Of a stretch of 64,000 nt of DNA, positions 44,991 to 55,750 are shown piece by piece. A program made the translations under genes and the position numbers. This stretch comes from Ariolimax columbianus (lineage: Eukaryota; Mollusca; Gastropoda; Stylommatophora; Arionidae), in NCBI GenBank assembly GCA_036924085.1, contig JAVGWX010000019.1, positions 16,505,131 to 16,569,130 on the forward strand, read 5' to 3'. Position 1 is the stretch's first letter; each line of letters begins with the position of its first letter. Below the pieces are notes generated by a model. The model was not told the origin of the DNA. It saw nothing but the letters and a program-made list of their open reading frames with translations, and searched no databases.

Positions 44991-45002
44991 TTACCGTCAT
45001 GG

Positions 45003-45535
45003 ACTGTAGTTACATACCTTTTTTTCAAAGTACAATTACCTTCGTCTGACAAGACGGAAAGAGCGAATAATGAGTGTCCTCAAAATTTTTAACAAATAAA
45101 CAACATTTTTGCTTTGGCGCATTATCCACTGAACACTACAATTAAAATACATGTTTTTGATTGCATCTTCAGAACACAATTAGGCAATTTTATGGATGCA
45201 TAGATTAAAAAATGGGTGGGTGGATGGAGAAAACTAGACGGGGGGATGTGAGACAGGCGAATGGTAGGGAAGGGAGAGGTTCTTGATTATCTTTCGCCTG
45301 TTCTATCTTTAGATATACATATATAAATTATATATGTATAGAGAAGGGGCTATGGGGCATATTGGGCAATGTATTTGGAGGAGGGGGTAAACCGTGATCG
45401 TTAAACGGGTAATAACCCAATCCTCATTATGGTCACAGACCAACTGCAGATACAAGCAGAGCACGGTAGCAGAGGTCAGGTCCCCAAAAGAGAAGGACGT
45501 TCTTCTAAGCGTGATGCGGACGGATATACCGGCAG
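45003..45535. other. Unassigned sequence
   Basis: A short TATATGTATA palindrome lies near 45315-45340. Nothing else was recognised. Confidence 0.35.
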
Positions 45536-46115
45536 GTGAGGATCATTCATACACGTCAGTTTGTCCCCATCATTCATACATGTCAGTTTGTCCCCATCAT
45601 TCATACGTGTCAGTTTGTCCCCATCATTAATACACGTCAGTTTGTCCCCATCATTCACACATGTCAGCTTGTCCCCACCATTCACACAAGCCATCTTATC
45701 CCCGTCATTCACACATGTCATCTTGTTCCCATCATTCACACATTCCATCTTGTCCCCATCATTCACACATGCCATCTTGTCCCCATCATTCACACATGCC
45801 ATCTGGTTCCCATCATTCACACATGCCATCTTGTCCCCATCATTCACACATGCCATCTGGTTCCCATCATTCACACATGTCATCTTGTCCCCATCATTCA
45901 CACATGTCATCGTGTCCCCATCATTCACACACGTCATCGTGTCCCCATCATTCACACACGTCATCGTGTCCCTATCATTCAGACATGTCATCTTGTCCCC
46001 ATCATTCACACACGTCATCGTGTCCCCATCATTCAGACATGTCATCTTGTCCCCATCATTCACACGTCATCTTGTCCCCATCATTCACACACGTCATCGT
46101 GTCCCCATCATTCAG
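45536..46115. repeat. 27-bp minisatellite, about 21 units
   Basis: Units read CATTCACACATGTCATCTTG then TCCCCAT. All plus frames stay open because the period is nine codons. No protein is called. Confidence 0.93.
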
Positions 46116-46319
46116 ACATGTCATCTCGTCCCTTTTCTTCTCTAGTGTTCGTACTGAAAAGGACGTTGTGGCGTTATTTCGTAGTTTTCAGCGAGGCTGC
46201 GATATATACGCCTTTCAGCTGAAACATCTAGTTTCAACTGGCTTGTCGAGTAACCAGTTGTACCTTCCCATTTATATACATACTCGTTTAGCAAGACTAC
46301 TCTAAGTTAGCTGAACTTT

Positions 46320-46610
46320 TTTATATTGGCTTAGAAGACTCTGCAGAGTCTGTATACAACAAATTTCTTCTATATCCACTTGATCTAAAAAAAAACACTT
46401 TACGTATCTAATATATTCTTGACTGCATTTATTGACCCTGCTTTCACTATTTCCCGGGGAGAAGCATTCGAAGCATTCACTACTCTCTGACTAAAATAAT
46501 ATTTCCTGGCATCTAATCTTGACATTTCTTGAATTAATGTGTCTCTTGTTCTTGCAGGCGGCTGTATTTGGGAAAACTTGTTAAACTCTCATCACTAGTG
46601 CAGACTGTTT
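46320..46610 (-). pseudogene. LINE 3' fragment (same family as 56740-57290)
   Basis: The sequence parallels 56745-57010 (AGAAGACTCTGCAGAGTCTG, then CTCTGACTAAAATAATATTT, then TTCTTGCAGGCGGCTGTATT). It is shorter and more diverged. Confidence 0.65.
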
Positions 46611-46752
46611 TCAGGGCCGACACTTGAAGGTGGAGTAGAGTCTTGGTTAACTGACCCTGATACAGGAAGTCGGCTATGAGTCCCTGTCTGCTGTCAGCTT
46701 ATTCACTGTGCTGCATCTGTGGCTCTGCCTGCAAGCATCATTTATGTTAGTG

Positions 46753-47209
46753 GGGATCAAGATGCTGTGCAGCGCATGAGCTGCAGTGTTCAGCGACCCA
46801 TAGCTGACTGCTAGCAATAGGGCCAGCTTTCCAGAGCTGTTAAGACCCTTCTACACCTCCACGTGGTGATCCTGGATAACAGGCTGCAACAGAGCAGACT
46901 GGCTAAGTAGAAGGGATCGAAGAGGCAATGCTAAACTGGTACTAAAAAATGCTTGCTGAAGTAGAATGTGTTTGACCGAACGGCGCAAATATCGCAGTCA
47001 AGCTGTAAACTACGACACAACGCATTCCGTTCTCTGGACTACATTCTGCTACTTAAGCCCTTTCAGGGTTTGGTAGCGGGAGATTTAGAACGAACGAAGC
47101 CAAGCCAAGCCAAACCAAGCCATGCCAAGCCAAGCCAAGCCAAGCCAAACCAAGCCAAGCCAACCAAGCCATGTCAAGCCAAGCCAAGCCAAACTTAGCC
47201 AAGCCAAGC
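46753..47209 (+). mobile_element. Rep-C copy with an AAGCC tail
   Basis: It runs from GGGATCAAGATGCTGTGCAG to GAGATTTAGAACGAACGAAG. The tail is an AAGCC pentanucleotide repeat (47098-47209), not GAA. Flanks CATTTATGTTAGTG (46739-46752) and CATTCATGTTAGCG (47210-47223) match at 12 of 14 positions. Confidence 0.8.
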
Positions 47210-47223
47210 CATTCATGTTAGCG

Positions 47224-47820
47224 ACTTAGGTCGCAATCATCTCATTTCACATATTTTAATGGAATCGAAGAGCAACATCAAAATCATGTGAAACAAACTG
47301 ACCAAAGCCCTCAACTCAACCCCGCATCGAACTCCTGGAAACATTTCATGCCCCAACATCTGTGTTTCACTGTGACGTTCGCAGTGAACTATAGAACCAC
47401 TACTACTGTTGACCAGTGTATCCGAGGATATTCAGTGCCTATTTTAATGGTGACGGTTCTACATAATGAGGTTGCTAGCATCCTTTTCTTGGTCGCTTTT
47501 CACAGCATGCTTGGAAGGGTACAGTTGTAATATTCTTTATAGCCTGTGCACCTTTACGAAGTTTTATTAATTTTACCTGACTTACCTACAGTGGCAACAT
47601 GCGATATTCTGACAAACATTGTCTTTCAAAATGGGTCTTCTCTACGGGTGAATCTTCGTGGTTGATGTGTGGGGGTGGTAAGGAGGAGGGGTGAAACCGC
47701 TGTTTGCCCTGACAAAAGCTGTACACCGTACAATATGCTGGCTAGATACGTGTTTAATCACACACATAACTCTTGGCCTTTATCGGTATTTGAACCGGTG
47801 TTTATTAAGTTGGGAGTGTC
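47224..47820. other. Unassigned sequence, possible diverged Rep-E (47275-47545)
   Basis: AAACAAACTGACCAAAGCCC and ATCGAACTCCTGGAAAC recall Rep-E. I looked here for upstream lectin exons and found none. Confidence 0.4.
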
Positions 47821-47824
47821 CTAG

Positions 47825-48085
47825 CTACTCCTGCACACGCTCCGTCACACTCTCGTCACACTCTCCGTCACACTCTTCATCACACGCTCCGTCACACTCT
47901 TCGTCATACTCTCCTACACAAGCTCCGCCACACGTTCGTTACACTCTTCGCCACATGCCCCGTCACACTCCCCGTCACACTCTCCTGGACACGCTTAGTC
48001 ACACTCTCCGTCACACTCTCCTGCACACGCTTATTCACACGCTCCATCACACGCTTCGCCACACTCACCGCCATATGTTCCACCA
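47825..48085. repeat. CACACTC-type minisatellite
   Basis: Irregular 15-20-bp units built on GTCACACTCTCC. The Arg/His-rich and Ser-rich frames are artefacts. Confidence 0.85.
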
Positions 48086-48124
48086 GGTTCACTATTTTAC
48101 TACTCATTGCTTTAGTAACATTCA

Positions 48125-48505
48125 AGATGAAAGCCGAAGAAGAAGAGGAAGAAGATGAAAATGGTGAAGAAAAATACGAATAAGAACAACAAGAACAAGA
48201 TGAAGAAAAATACAATGATGAGTGAGATAAAGAAGAAGAGGAAACAGACAAAGAATAAGAAGCAGAGGGGAGAAAAACCGTAAGAATATCAAGAAGAAAA
48301 AGAGAAAGAACAAAATGAAATCGAATAAAAGGAAAAAATAAAGAGGAAGATGAAGAAGGATAATACGAAGAAGAAGAAGAAGAAGACGAAGAAGAAGAAG
48401 AAGAAGAAGAAGAAGAAGAAGAAGAACAAGAATACATAGAAGAACAAGAATATGAAGAAGAAGAAGAAAAAGAAGAAGAATATGAAAAAGAACAAGAATT
48501 ATAAA
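48125..48505. repeat. GAA-rich microsatellite
   Basis: Imperfect GAA/AAGAAC tract ending about 80 bp before the first lectin exon. Confidence 0.9.
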
Positions 48506-48583
48506 TACGTATACTTGCTGGTACTGGCACAATAGATGACAAGTTCCAAATCTTAAGCATGTTCCCTTTATCTTATTATTAAG

Positions 48584-48796
48584 TTTGGATAGGACTAAAG
48601 GCCCAGTCGATGGACGGAACGTATGTTTGGAATTCTGACCAGGTGCCCTTAAACTCATCCTCATCAGCGTGGAATATCACGTGCTCCAGGCCCACCAAGA
48701 ATGCTGACGACGGGGACTGTGTGATGATGTTGTTGGATGGACAGTTCGTCTGTAGCAGCTGTTGGAGTACAACCACATATGTCGCTTGTGAGCGTT
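48584..48796 (+). CDS. C-type lectin-like domain, C-terminal exon (first domain)
   Basis: This 213-bp exon follows a TTATTATTAAG acceptor (AG at 48582-48583) and ends at a GTAAGT donor (48797-48802). It enters and leaves in phase 1. It opens with FWIGLKAQ, the conserved WIGL strand of C-type lectin domains. It continues DGTYVWNSDQVPL, DDGDCVMMLLDGQF and TYVACER, where the family has a W.W region, a C.xM..DGxW region and a final C(E/K). Cysteines in the ITC, GDC, FVC, SSC and VAC contexts would supply the domain's disulfides. The EPN/QPD sugar-binding triplet is not present (SRPTKN instead), so calcium-dependent sugar binding is doubtful. Exons for the first half of this domain were not found upstream. 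Confidence 0.85.
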
Positions 48797-48919
48797 GTAA
48801 GTTCTTATGTCAGTTTCTTTTAAATTATTGTTTTATATGTCAACAAAATTCGCAACAACAGGTTTAAGAAAATTGTTGAGATAGATTGGTTAATTATTAT
48901 ATATATTTATTTATTAGGT

Positions 48920-49200
48920 CAGGTCAGGTCATCCCGGAACCGGTGAGGTCGTTAGGGCACACATGAAGACGTCCTCACAACACCACGCCACTCTTCTCTG
49001 TCAGCGGCTGCTACCTGTGCCTCTTCTGGTCGGAGATTGGTCCATTCTTTTATGTTGTCCTCCCACCTCTTTTTCGGACGGCCTCTTCGTCATCTGCCTT
49101 GCACCTTTCCGCGGAGGATCGTACTTGCAAGACCATTTGATCTCGATATGTGACCATACCAAGCGAGTTTCCTTCTTTTGACAGTTGCCAAGAGGTCTTC
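48920..49200 (-). pseudogene. LINE C-terminal fragment
   Basis: On the minus strand frames read KRRKLAWYGHISRSNGLAST, then GRRRRGRPKKRWEDNIKEWT and DREEWRGVVRTSSCV. This is the standard LINE tail; it lies in the first lectin-gene intron and is antisense to the gene. Confidence 0.8.
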
Positions 49201-49465
49201 AAAAGATATATATATAAATATATAATATTAATATATTTTGAAGAAGATAATATGAAGTTGTTTGGTCATCTGACAAGTACGCAATATAAAAAACCTACAG
49301 CGAGGTTATACTGGATGGGGGTTTCCTGGCCATGACCCAGGGGATGATGAGTAGAGTGGATCAAAGAAACACTCCAATAGTTCTACATGCCAGCAGCTCG
49401 ATAGTACGGAGCGTTTAGGCACGCATGCCTACTATCTGCGACTTCAAAAGTTGTGAAAATTGACT

Positions 49466-49469
49466 AAAA
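49466..49469 (-). terminator. Pol III terminator of tRNA-Pro
   Basis: TTTT on the minus strand lies 10 bases past the tRNA 3' end. Confidence 0.6.
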
Positions 49470-49479
49470 TATTATTATA

Positions 49480-49551
49480 GGGCTCGTCCGGGATTTGAAC
49501 CCGGGGGCTCTCGCACCCGAAGCGAGAATCATACCACTAGACCAACGAGCC
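49480..49551 (-). tRNA. tRNA-Pro (anticodon CGG)
   Basis: On the minus strand a 72-base cloverleaf folds with a perfect 7-bp acceptor stem (GGCTCGT/ACGAGCC). The anticodon stem is CTCGC/GCGAG with loop TTCGGGT (CGG at loop positions 3-5). The T stem encloses TTCAAAT. A box TGGTCTAGTGG and B box GGTTCAAATCC are intact, with no intron. A discriminator C precedes the unencoded CCA. It lies antisense in the intron between the first two lectin exons. It closely resembles nuclear tRNA-Pro of other animals and is likely functional. Confidence 0.95.
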
Positions 49552-49819
49552 ATATATATATTTACGAAATATTTGTCTGCGATTTGATGGATAACGCTCA
49601 AGTGGTTTCTATAGAGCTTATAGAATATAATCTTGTCTCGCTGGTGTCTCGTTTGTAGTCTATGGCTTAATGTTGGTTCTTTTGTAGCAGGTTACAGTGG
49701 CTATTTTTACATCCCGAGACGTATTTGAGAAGTTTTTCATTTCGCCATACACAGTGCAGAGAGCAGGACCAGTCTCTCTAAATGATGTTTATAGAATACA
49801 GATCTCACCTGTTGTCGAG

Positions 49820-49920
49820 TGTTGTTGTTGTTGTTGAGTGTTGTTGTTGTTGTTGTCGAGTGTTGTTGTTGAGTGTTGTTGTTGTTGTTGTTGAGTGTTG
49901 CTGTCGTTGTTGTTGTTGAA
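49820..49920. repeat. GTT microsatellite, Rep-D tail
   Basis: GTTGTTGTTGAGT units run directly into the Rep-D body. In sense orientation this is an expanded AAC tail. Confidence 0.85.
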
Positions 49921-50165
49921 TGCCCACATTGAGTAGGATTTCTATTTTTTGCGTCCTGAAAAGGACGTTAAGTGGCGGGTTGTCGTAGCTTTCCTCCCAC
50001 GACTAGCGGGCTGATGAAGGTGGACGGGGGTCATCCAGGAGGTTATGCTATGCTTGGTTTCATGTCGATCCCTCACCTCGTTCTTCAGTCTGTCATGAAA
50101 ACAGGCTGTTTACAGGAACGGCGAAGGTGAGAGTCTTGACCAGTATATTTCGATATTCTTGTGAA
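49915..50165 (-). mobile_element. Rep-D copy
   Basis: It has the order CCCACATTGAGTAGG, AAAAGGACGTTAAGTGGCGG, ATGAAGGTGGACGGGGGTC, GAAAACAGGCTGTTT and GAGAGTCTTGACCAGTATAT, within a lectin-gene intron. Confidence 0.8.
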
Positions 50166-50690
50166 GATCATAGGGCGGAGCGCGCATGATCCACAGAGAC
50201 TGATAGTCGATGATGATGATGACTTGAGAAGGTAGACCTGGTTTCTCATGACTGGACTGTAGTGCAATGCGAGTTTTCTTTTTATGCTAATAACTACGGA
50301 GTTTATGTTGTCGACTTTGACATCCTTGATACGATTGTTGCTTCGCAGCCCATGTCCAGGAGAAATGCGATACTTGAACAGCATATCTCACACTCGTGGC
50401 CTACATTCACTCCAGCCAGAGTATAGGGTCACACCTACAGTTGACCTCCTTTAGAAACCAGCATGAAACTACTTCTGGCGGTTTTAAAGTGTTGTTCTGT
50501 ATAATTTTGATTTACCCGACGAGATAGCTAGTCCAATGCACAACTCTCTTTAGCCTCATGCTTAGACGTGCAGTGAACCAACTTTTCACTTCCAAACAAG
50601 CGACCCAGGGATCCACTCCGGGAATGTTTCACGTGACCCTGAAGTGAGTCTTGCCTCCTGGCTGTATCTTCTGAAATGAAACCTTGTATT
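50166..50690. other. Lectin-gene intron sequence, partly repeat
   Basis: A segment near 50500-50560 (AGTCCAATGCACAACT) recurs at about 31245. Nothing else was recognised. Confidence 0.4.
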
Positions 50691-50696
50691 CCACAG

Positions 50697-50797
50697 ATAT
50701 TGGGAATCCGTGTGACCTGTTTCTTCCAGGAGCTGAGTTCTACAGCGGTCGCTGCTTCCTCTTCGATGCCAATCCTTTAACTGCAGAAGATGCTCAG
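50697..50797 (+). CDS. C-type lectin-like domain, N-terminal exon (second domain)
   Basis: The acceptor is CTTGTATTCCACAG (AG at 50695-50696) and the donor GTAAAC at 50798. It enters in phase 1 and leaves in phase 0. Joined to the exon ending at 48796 the split codon is Tyr, giving CERY then IGNPCDLFLPGAEFYSGRCF. The block FYSGRCFLFDANPLTAEDAQ is the opening strand and first helix of a C-type lectin domain. Two cysteines 14 residues apart (NPC and GRC) fit the extra N-terminal hairpin of long-form domains. That a new domain starts right after the previous one indicates a protein with tandem lectin domains. Confidence 0.88.
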
Positions 50798-50803
50798 GTA
50801 AAC

Positions 50804-51358
50804 GAAGTGATTGTTCTGTTTCAATCATGATTTATCTGAATAACTGTGTTACTATTCGTCGATTGGGGTCGCGGTGGACAATAGGCTAAGAAACTCGACT
50901 CTCAAAGCGATGAACGCAAACGGTGGGCTATCGAATCCTAGAAGTTTCAAGCAGCCCGTTGTCACACGGGAGATAGGACCAGAGTACCTGCATCCTGAAT
51001 TACCTCCAGCCATCTCGACCAATAGTCTTGCCACTGGTCTAAGGTAACTCGGGACAAGAGAGTGAGAGTGATGACAAGCGCTTTCACGCCCTCACTATGA
51101 TTCAAATACAGTGCACATCACATTATTAAGAAAAACCCGATTGATTATCTGGCCATAATCCCTTGCGATGGGCAATAATCACTATTTCCATTCTTCATCT
51201 TAGTGGTCTCTCTTCCACCCTGGAGTGTAGAAGCTCTCCTTTGCAATCGATTATACTAACTGGTCTCTGCTGTGCACACAGGCGAGCAGACCTGGAACGA
51301 CATTTAATGTGCTCTCCAGCTACGTTCCCACCGCCATGTAAAAAAAAAACTTATTTAT
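50804..51358. other. Lectin-gene intron sequence
   Basis: Nothing recognised apart from weak similarity of 51000-51060 to 730-960 in antisense (shared TTACCTCCAGCCATCTCG-like blocks). Confidence 0.35.
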
Positions 51359-51359
51359 G

Positions 51360-51490
51360 CATGACACAACAGTCTGGAGGACCCGGTCCACCAACATCAG
51401 CACGTACAGGATGTGAGGGAAACTACTGCAACCCGATTATAGCAGTCTTTTCAAGGTACAGTAAAAGAATAACTGTACTCATTGTAGGCA
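51360..51490 (+). mobile_element. Truncated Rep-D whose tail leads into a giant array
   Basis: CTGGAGGACCCGGTCCACC, ATCAGCACGTACAGGATGTG and TACTCATTGTAGGCATAAAC are the Rep-D 3' half in sense orientation. The array below begins exactly where the AAC tail should. Confidence 0.75.
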
Positions 51491-53885
51491 TAAACAATAA
51501 CAGCATAAACAACAACAACAGCAACAACAGCATAAACAAAAACAGCATAAACAACAACAGCATAAACAAAAACAGCATAAACAACAACAGCATAAACAAC
51601 AACAGCAAAAACAACAACAGCATAAACAACAGCATAAACAAAAACAGCAACAACAGCATAAACAACAACAGCATAAACAACAACAGCACAAACAACAGCA
51701 TAAACAACAACAGCATATACAACAACAGCATAAACAACAACAGCATAAACAACAACAGCATAAACAACAACAGCATAAACAACAGCATAAACAACAACAG
51801 CATAAACAACAACAGCATAAACAACAACAGCATAAACAACAACAGCATAAACAACAACAGCATAAACAACAGCATAAACAACAACAGCATAAACAACAGC
51901 ATAAACAACATCATAAACAACAACAGCATAAACAACAACAGCATAAACAACAACAGCATAAACAACAACAGCATAAACAACAACAGCATAAACAACAACA
52001 GCATAAACAACAACAGCATAAACAACAACAGCATAAACAACAACAGCATAAACAACAACAGCATAAACAACAACAGCATAAACAACAACAGCATAAACAA
52101 CAGCATAAACAACAACAGCATAAACAACAACAGCATAAACAACAGCATAAACAACAACAGCATAAACAACAACAGCATAAACAACAACAGCATAAACAAC
52201 AACAGCATAAACAACAACAGCATAAGCAACAGCATAAACAACAACAGCATAAACAACAGCATAAGCAACAACAGCATAAACAACAACAGCATAAACAACA
52301 ACAGCATAAACAACAACAGCATAAACAACAGCAGCATAAGCAACAGCATAAACAACAACAGCATAAACAACAACAGCATAAACAACAACAGCATAAACAA
52401 CAACAGCATAAACAACAGCATAAACAACAACAGCATAAACAACAACAGCATAAACAACAACAGCATAAACAACAACAGCATAAACAACAACAGCATAAAC
52501 AACAGCATAAACAACAACAGCATAAACAACAGCATAAACAACAACAGCATAAACAACAACAGCATAAACAACAACAGCATAAACAACAACAGCATAAACA
52601 ACAACAGCATAAGCAACAGCATAAACAACAACAGCATAAACAACAGCATAAGCAACAACAGCATAAACAACAACAGCATAAACAACAACAGCATAAACAA
52701 CAACAGCATAAACAACAGCAGCATAAGCAACAGCATAAACAACAACAGCATAAACAACAACAGCATAAACAACAACAGCATAAACAACAACAGCATAAAC
52801 AACAGCATAAACAATAACAGCATAAACAACAGCATAAACAACAACAGCATAAACAACAACAGCATAAACAACAACAGCATAAACAACAGCATAAACAACA
52901 ACAGCATAAGCAACAGCATAAACAACAACTGCATAAACAACAACAGCATAAACAACAACAGCATAAACAACAACAGCATAAACAACAGCATAAACAACAA
53001 CAGCATAAACAACAACAGCATAAACAACAACAGCATAAACAACAGCATAAACAACAACAGCATAAACAACAGCATGAGCAACAACAGCATAAACAATAGC
53101 ATAAACAACAGCATAAACTACAACAGCATAAACAACAGCATAAACAACAACAGCATAAACAACAACAGCATAAACAACAGCATAAGCAACAGCATAAACA
53201 ACAACAGCATAAACAACAACAGCATAAACAACAACATAAACAACAACATAAGCAACAGCATAAGCAATAGCATAAACAACAACAGCATAAACAACAACAG
53301 CATAAACAACAGCATAAACAATAGCATAAACAACAGCATAAACAACAACAGCATAAGCAACAGCATAAACAACAACAGCATAAGGAACAGCATAAACAAC
53401 AACAGCATAAACAACAACAGCATAAACAACAGCATAAGCAACAGCATAAACAACAACAGCATAAACAACAACAGCATAAACAACAACATAAACAACAACA
53501 TAAGCAACAGCATAAGCAACAGCATAAACAACAACAGCATAAACAACAACAGCATAAACAACAGCATAAACAACAGCATAAATAACAGCAGCATAAACAA
53601 CAACATAAACAACAGCATAAACAACAGCATAAGCAACAGCATAAACAACAACAGCATAAACAACAACAGCATAAACAACAACATAAACAACAACATAAGC
53701 AACAGCATAAGCAACAGCATAAACAACAACAGCATAAACAACAACAGCATAAACAACAGCATAAACAACAGCATAAATAACAGCAGCAGCAACAACAGCT
53801 TAAACAACAGCATAAGCAACAACAGCATAAGCAACAACAGCAGCAATAACAGAATAAACAATAACAAACAACAGCTTAAACAACA
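51490..53885. repeat. AAC/AGCATA minisatellite, 2.4 kb
   Basis: Mixed 15-bp (AACAACAACAGCATA) and 12-bp (AACAACAGCATA) units with longer duplicated blocks. The frames of 938 and 563 residues on opposite strands (NNNSI; MLLLF) are products of periods divisible by three. Confidence 0.95.
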
Positions 53886-54059
53886 TCATGTGTTTAAATC
53901 GGTATTTTATTTATTCATCCTCACACATATGGGTCACAATTTGTTCGTTGGCCCTGATGAAGACCCTTGTGGTTTGTAGCTTAGGTTTGCTTTCTTTTTG
54001 TCCTATCCCTGTATCTTACCGTTTCAAATACATTTTTTATGTATTAATCAAACAAGTTA

Positions 54060-54345
54060 GTCAGGGTTAGGAACAACCTACTAGGCAAGACACTACTTCC
54101 AAGTAGTTCGCCCTGGAATCGGGCTGTCATTCTTGGTCGTCTGGTTAACGCGGTGGTGGATCGATGGGATCCCTGTAGTAGTGACCGACACGCAAATGAA
54201 ACAGAGCATAGCCCGCTCGGGATGGGAGGAAAGCTACTTCAAACCGTCACTAGATGTCATTTTCAGGGCACACAAAAAAAGTAAACCTTCTCATTGTGGG
54301 CATTTACAACAACAACAACGACGACAACAACAACAACAACAACAA
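54060..54345 (+). mobile_element. Rep-D copy with AAC tail
   Basis: Sense order: CTACTAGGCAAGACACTACT, ATCGATGGGATCCCTGTAGT, CATTTTCAGGGCACACAAAA, TTCTCATTGTGGGCATTTAC, then an AAC/GAC repeat. Confidence 0.8.
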
Positions 54346-54361
54346 CGATAACAACAAAATA

Positions 54362-54945
54362 CTTCTTTTGGAAACGGCGTGGGCTAGTGGATAAGTGACA
54401 CGGCTCACAATCCGTAGAGGCTGCGTTCTTCTTCTTCTTCTTCTTCTTCTTCTTCTTCTTCTTCTTCTTCTTCTTCTTCTTCTTCTTCGTCTTCTTCTTC
54501 TTCTTCTTCTTCTTCTTCTTCTTCTTCTTCTTCTTCTTCTTCTTCGTTCGTTCAATCTCCCACCACCAAACCCTGAATCGGCTTAAGTAGCAGAATGTAG
54601 TCCAGAGAACGGAATGCGTTGTGTCGTGGTTTACAGCTTGGCTACGATATTTGCACCTTTCGGTCCAACACATCCGACTTCAGCAATCATTTTTTGAGTA
54701 CAAGGTTAGCATTCCCTCTTCGATCCCTTCTCACAAACCGATGGTGCTGGGTTCGATCCTTATCACAGCACCGGCCGTTACCCCGGGGAAGCAAACCCTT
54801 AGAAAATGCAGGAGGAAACAGACCCTTACACAAAATTCATGCTGAAGTCGGATTCACTGGGCCGACAGGCGCAAAATAAAAACTACAGTGCACGCACACC
54901 GTCTTGGGGAATAGACAAATAAAAACGACGCAAAAAAAATAAATT
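54362..54945 (+). mobile_element. SINE-A interrupted by Rep-C
   Basis: The head (GGCGTGGGCTAGTGGATAAG) lies at about 54372 and the remainder, including the B box GGTTCGATCC, at 54740-54945. The Rep-C insertion between them duplicates part of SINE-A: CTCACAATCCG (about 54403) and CTCACAAACCG (about 54729). Confidence 0.8.
54431..54735 (-). mobile_element. Rep-C, 5'-truncated, nested in SINE-A
   Basis: In sense (minus) orientation it ends in a long GAA tail (54431-54545). It is truncated at GAAGGGATCGAAGAGGGAAT, so about the first 170 bp are missing. Confidence 0.8.
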
Positions 54946-55014
54946 ATGCTTCTTTTTTACGCAATCGAGTTCGCCGAGTTGAAGGAATAATATGGTATGA
55001 TAAGTCACTAACAT

Positions 55015-55275
55015 GGACATATACCAGTGGGACTAGGTGAAAGAAGAAAGCATTGGCGATGGATAGGACATACATTACGGAGACCAGCTGATAATATTAC
55101 ACGACAACCAGTGTTCTGGAATCCTCAAGGCAAGAGGAGTTGGGGCAAACCTAAACACTCATGGGGAGGGAGGTCGAGACAATCCTAAGAAAGCCAGGAA
55201 AGACGTGGGAGATGATGGGGCATGAAAGCAAAACTTGGGGAGTATTTGTGAAGGACCTATGCTCCACAGGAAGAA
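55015..55275 (+). pseudogene. LINE C-terminal fragment (same type as 13895)
   Basis: Frames give RRKHWRWIGHTLRRPADNIT, then FWNPQGKRSWGKPKHSW and a weak LCS/TRG end. Two frameshifts. Confidence 0.7.
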
Positions 55276-55676
55276 GACATATTTTGATTGATCTGATTAA
55301 TATTGTAGACAATCAAGTGATTGTCATGTTGTGTCTTTGCATGGTGGAGAGGTTGCACGAAAAGAGGAGTAGAGAATAGGTACACTGTCACCTACTAAGT
55401 AAGAAGGGGCAAACGAGGATTTGGTATGAGGTTATCCGATCTTCTTTGGAAGTTGTTCAGAACCCTTTTCCGTTGGAGGCGGGATGGGGGTCGGGGTGGG
55501 GAGGAAGGGAGAGGTCCCCTCATCTAAGTGAACCATGCATACCTAAACATTAGAAAAACATGTCAGAGTGCGTCAGCGTCATCAAGCAGATGTTATGTTA
55601 CATAACAACAGGCAGATTTAAAAAAACAAAAAGCATTACGCAGTTTTTTTCGAGAAAAAGAAACAAACCCATGTCT
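55276..55676. other. Lectin-gene intron sequence, nothing recognised
   Basis: No exon, element or RNA gene was recognised. Confidence 0.35.
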
Positions 55677-55750
55677 ACCTCGAGAGCGATTCGAACTGGG
55701 TGCTTTGGGTTTGTGAAACGGAAGATTCACCCCTAGGCCACCCTTTCTCC
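55677..55750 (-). mobile_element. tRNA-like sequence, probably a SINE head
   Basis: On the minus strand GTGGCCTAGGGGTGAATC is A-box-like and AGTTCGAATCGC B-box-like at tRNA spacing. The acceptor and anticodon stems do not pair well. Confidence 0.45.

Noticed and set aside
45536..46222. Three overlapping plus-strand frames of about 200 residues (His/Ser-rich)
   Set aside because: All come from one 27-bp repeat, which is open in all plus frames because the period is nine codons.
46534..46570. TCTTGTTCTTGCAGG as a splice acceptor for an upstream lectin exon
   Set aside because: The surrounding sequence is the antisense of the LINE also seen at 56960-57010, and the downstream frame has no lectin motif.
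51163..53979. A 938-residue plus-strand open frame and a 563-residue one on the opposite strand
   Set aside because: Both span the AAC/AGCATA array, whose 12- and 15-bp units cannot create stops. Opposite-strand openness over the same bases is a low-complexity artefact.
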